The notes below the pieces were generated by a model. The model had not been told where the DNA came from. It saw only the letters and a program-made list of their open reading frames with translations, and made no database searches. Positions 62,265-64,000 of a stretch of 64,000 bases of DNA are shown piece by piece (the first letter of the stretch is position 1; each line of letters opens with the position of its first letter). Both the position numbers and the translations under genes were made by a program. The DNA comes from Bartonella sp. M0283 (GTDB lineage: Bacteria; Pseudomonadota; Alphaproteobacteria; Rhizobiales; Rhizobiaceae): assembly GCF_016100455.1 (NCBI RefSeq), contig NZ_JACFSK010000001.1, forward strand, positions 62,001-126,000, in the 5' to 3' direction.

Positions 62265-64000
62265 ATGAAACTACCTTTTCCGCAGAAGGACGGCGTGTCC
62301 GTTCTGGTTGATACTTATTCGGATAACGATGTACCGCTAGCTATTTCCCAAGTCGAAATTATTATTCGCGGGAGTGACGTTGTCATTCGTACGCAGGATG
62401 GTTCCGAACTGACATTGGTTCAGGCGGCGCAAATGTCGTCTATGCATGAAAATTTGTTCAATCTGACTTTTACAGATGGGACTGTCGTCTCGTCGAATGA
62501 ATTGTTCCAGCGTGCCGATTTGATTGAACCGGGCCCCGAACTTAGTGAAATTCGTGAAAACAATATCAAGAGCGAAAGCAATGTCGATCCTCTGGTCGCC
62601 GTTGTCCAATCGGCACCGGTAAGTGAAAGCACAGATTTTGATTCCGATGATATAACAGGTGGCATGAGTGGCGGGAAAGGCAACAGTGATGACCGTCTGT
62701 CTGTGGCCGATTTTCTGGGTAATCCGCCGTCTGCGCTTGATGATACGGTAAGTTTTATCCCGTCAACGACATCGGGAGGCGGCGCTCAGTTGCCATCAAA
62801 CAGCTCGTCCGAGCCAATGCCCGCACCGGTATTTCCAACCGCGCCATCGGAACCGTCAACGCCAACAACGCCAACAACGCCTACCAACCCTGATCATGGC
62901 AGTGATCATAACGGTGGTGGCAATAACGATAACAACAATGATCATAATGGTGGCAATAACGATAACAACAATGATCATAATGGCGGTAATAACGATAACA
63001 ATAACGACAATGATCACGGGAACGGAGATAATGACAACCCGGCCGGATTACCATTTGTCGACAAGGCTAACCTTTATCAGGTAACAAACACCAAAACGGT
63101 TGTTGAAAATGCAGACGGAACCGAAACGTCCGTTTGGCATATGGGCGGCGGTTCGCCTGCTGCACGTACAAATCCTGATCTTGGCGTTCAATATGGCGAA
63201 CCTGCTATTCTCGATTTGCGCAATGAAGCTGATCAGGAAAAAGGTTTTACAGTCCATGCCGATAACGAGGCCTTCAAATATGGTCAGGTCAATACAGAAA
63301 ACAACCCGAACAATCTGGATCGTCGTTTAGGGCGTATTGTCAGCTTCGACCAATTGGTAGGTGGAGAATCTGTTGCCGGTAAAAGTATCAAGAACGTAAC
63401 CGGCATTCCGGACGGCATGACCATCATCTGGAAGGGAGGCCCCGGATACGATGATTTTGTTGCCAAATACGGTATCGAACTTAAAGACAACGAGATATTC
63501 GTCAGTTATAAGGGTAATGTCGATTATAACGGCAACAACATCAATATAACCTGGGTCGATGCTCAAGGCAGGATAACCAAAGCCAAATCCGAATTTACCA
63601 ACCAGTATAACGGAGATCATCCGGATACGATTATCAATGGTAACCATGCGATTGTTTTGCCGAAGACGCCGAATGCACGCGAAATTTATGGCGGCAGCGG
63701 AAACGATACGATTTATGCTTCCCAGTTCAATAACAACATCAAATATGATGGCGAAGGTGGTACAAACCGCCTGATCTTCGGTGATGATTATCCGATTACC
63801 ACCGACGAGGGGTCAAACGCACTGCCAGGACTGGTATACGATGTTGCCAATAACAAGATAACCGATACCGGTAATGGCGATATTGCCGAAATGCATAATT
63901 TTACCGAAATTGTCGGCACTAAAGGTGATGACAAGTTTTTGATCGGTGATGCAGCGACCTCTTATTATTTTGACGGGCGCGATGGCAATAACATCTTCAA
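62265..64000 (+). CDS. N-terminal part of a second RTX-type giant adhesin (3' end outside window)
   Basis: An open frame from ATG at 62265 to the end of the window (578 codons, no stop). The N-terminal about 90 residues form a beta-rich prefix (VEIIIRGSDVVIRTQDGSEL), as in other long type I secreted adhesins, with no Sec signal. A Ser/Pro/Thr segment then leads to an Asn/Asp/His/Gly linker at about residues 205-255, coded by 33-bp repeats. From about 470 there are RTX-like calcium repeats (YGGSGNDTIYASQFNNN, GTKGDDKFLIGD, DGRDGNNIF). It follows TolC, MotB-like and HlyD genes and takes the place of siiE in the SPI-4 arrangement, so it is probably the substrate of secretion system 2. The full length is unknown. 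Confidence 0.8.
   Translation, partial: MKLPFPQKDGVSVLVDTYSDNDVPLAISQVEIIIRGSDVVIRTQDGSELTLVQAAQMSSMHENLFNLTFTDGTVVSSNELFQRADLIEPGPELSEIRENNIKSESNVDPLVAVVQSAPVSESTDFDSDDITGGMSGGKGNSDDRLSVADFLGNPPSALDDTVSFIPSTTSGGGAQLPSNSSSEPMPAPVFPTAPSEPSTPTTPTTPTNPDHGSDHNGGGNNDNNNDHNGGNNDNNNDHNGGNNDNNNDNDHGNGDNDNPAGLPFVDKANLYQVTNTKTVVENADGTETSVWHMGGGSPAARTNPDLGVQYGEPAILDLRNEADQEKGFTVHADNEAFKYGQVNTENNPNNLDRRLGRIVSFDQLVGGESVAGKSIKNVTGIPDGMTIIWKGGPGYDDFVAKYGIELKDNEIFVSYKGNVDYNGNNINITWVDAQGRITKAKSEFTNQYNGDHPDTIINGNHAIVLPKTPNAREIYGGSGNDTIYASQFNNNIKYDGEGGTNRLIFGDDYPITTDEGSNALPGLVYDVANNKITDTGNGDIAEMHNFTEIVGTKGDDKFLIGDAATSYYFDGRDGNNIF
62896..63011 (+). repeat. 33-bp coding repeat, about three copies (Gly-Asn-Asp-His linker)
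   Basis: Units of 11 residues (GGNNDNNNDHN) repeat about three times and then decay into DNDHGNGDND. The stretch is rich in Asp, Asn and His and could bind metal or act as a flexible spacer. Confidence 0.8.

Overview
The window looks like a chromosomal segment of an alphaproteobacterium of the order Hyphomicrobiales, most likely a Bartonella close to the bee-gut species (Bartonella apis group). This rests on moderate GC with AT-rich intergenic DNA, CtrA-type boxes (TTAA-N7-TTAAC), a cobalamin riboswitch in front of cbtBA, and the mix of gene families. The species is inference. No tRNA, rRNA, CRISPR array or intact insertion sequence was seen.

Layout. (1) 1-4.5 kb: end of a peptide-transport locus (solute-binding protein, two GsiC/GsiD-type permeases, an isoaspartyl peptidase) facing an M55 D-aminopeptidase. 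(2) 4.6-7.3 kb: cobalt transporter cbtBA behind a cobalamin riboswitch, a degenerate histidine phosphatase and a flavodoxin-like gene without a normal start codon. (3) 7.7-11.5 kb: one AT-rich 1278-codon SIR2-domain gene resembling the anti-phage defence-associated sirtuins. (4) 12-20.5 kb: an eight-gene minus-strand operon (two FMN monooxygenases, FMN reductase, GNAT acetyltransferase, fused permease-ATPase, two solute-binding proteins, cysteine synthase) that looks like uptake and breakdown of S-substituted cysteines. (5) 20.7-23 kb: a DUF3088 protein and an acetoin/diacetyl reductase.

(6) 23.6-50.4 kb: a 6547-residue Ig-repeat adhesin followed by a flavin-dependent-halogenase-like gene, an outer-membrane TolC lipoprotein, an ABC exporter and an HlyD adaptor: a complete type I secretion system with a flavoprotein built into its operon. 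(7) 50.6-53.8 kb: a 1071-residue single-span protein of unknown function. (8) 53.9-56.0 kb: a region with six unrelated tandem-repeat families, including an ORF made of exactly 17 octapeptides, plus a remnant of an IS5-type transposase. (9) 56-57.3 kb: very AT-rich DNA with two CtrA-type boxes. (10) 57.3-64 kb: a second adhesin secretion locus with MotA-like and MotB-like proteins, TolC, HlyD and the start of an RTX adhesin. Its parts match the Salmonella SPI-4 sii set except for the ABC ATPase, which is not in the window.

How they work together: regions 6 and 10 probably make and display two giant surface adhesins. Perfect CtrA-type boxes upstream of both suggest shared cell-cycle control. 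The most unusual elements are the halogenase-like gene translationally coupled to the first secretion system, the proton-channel-like pair in the second, and the repeat-rich region with its octapeptide protein between them.
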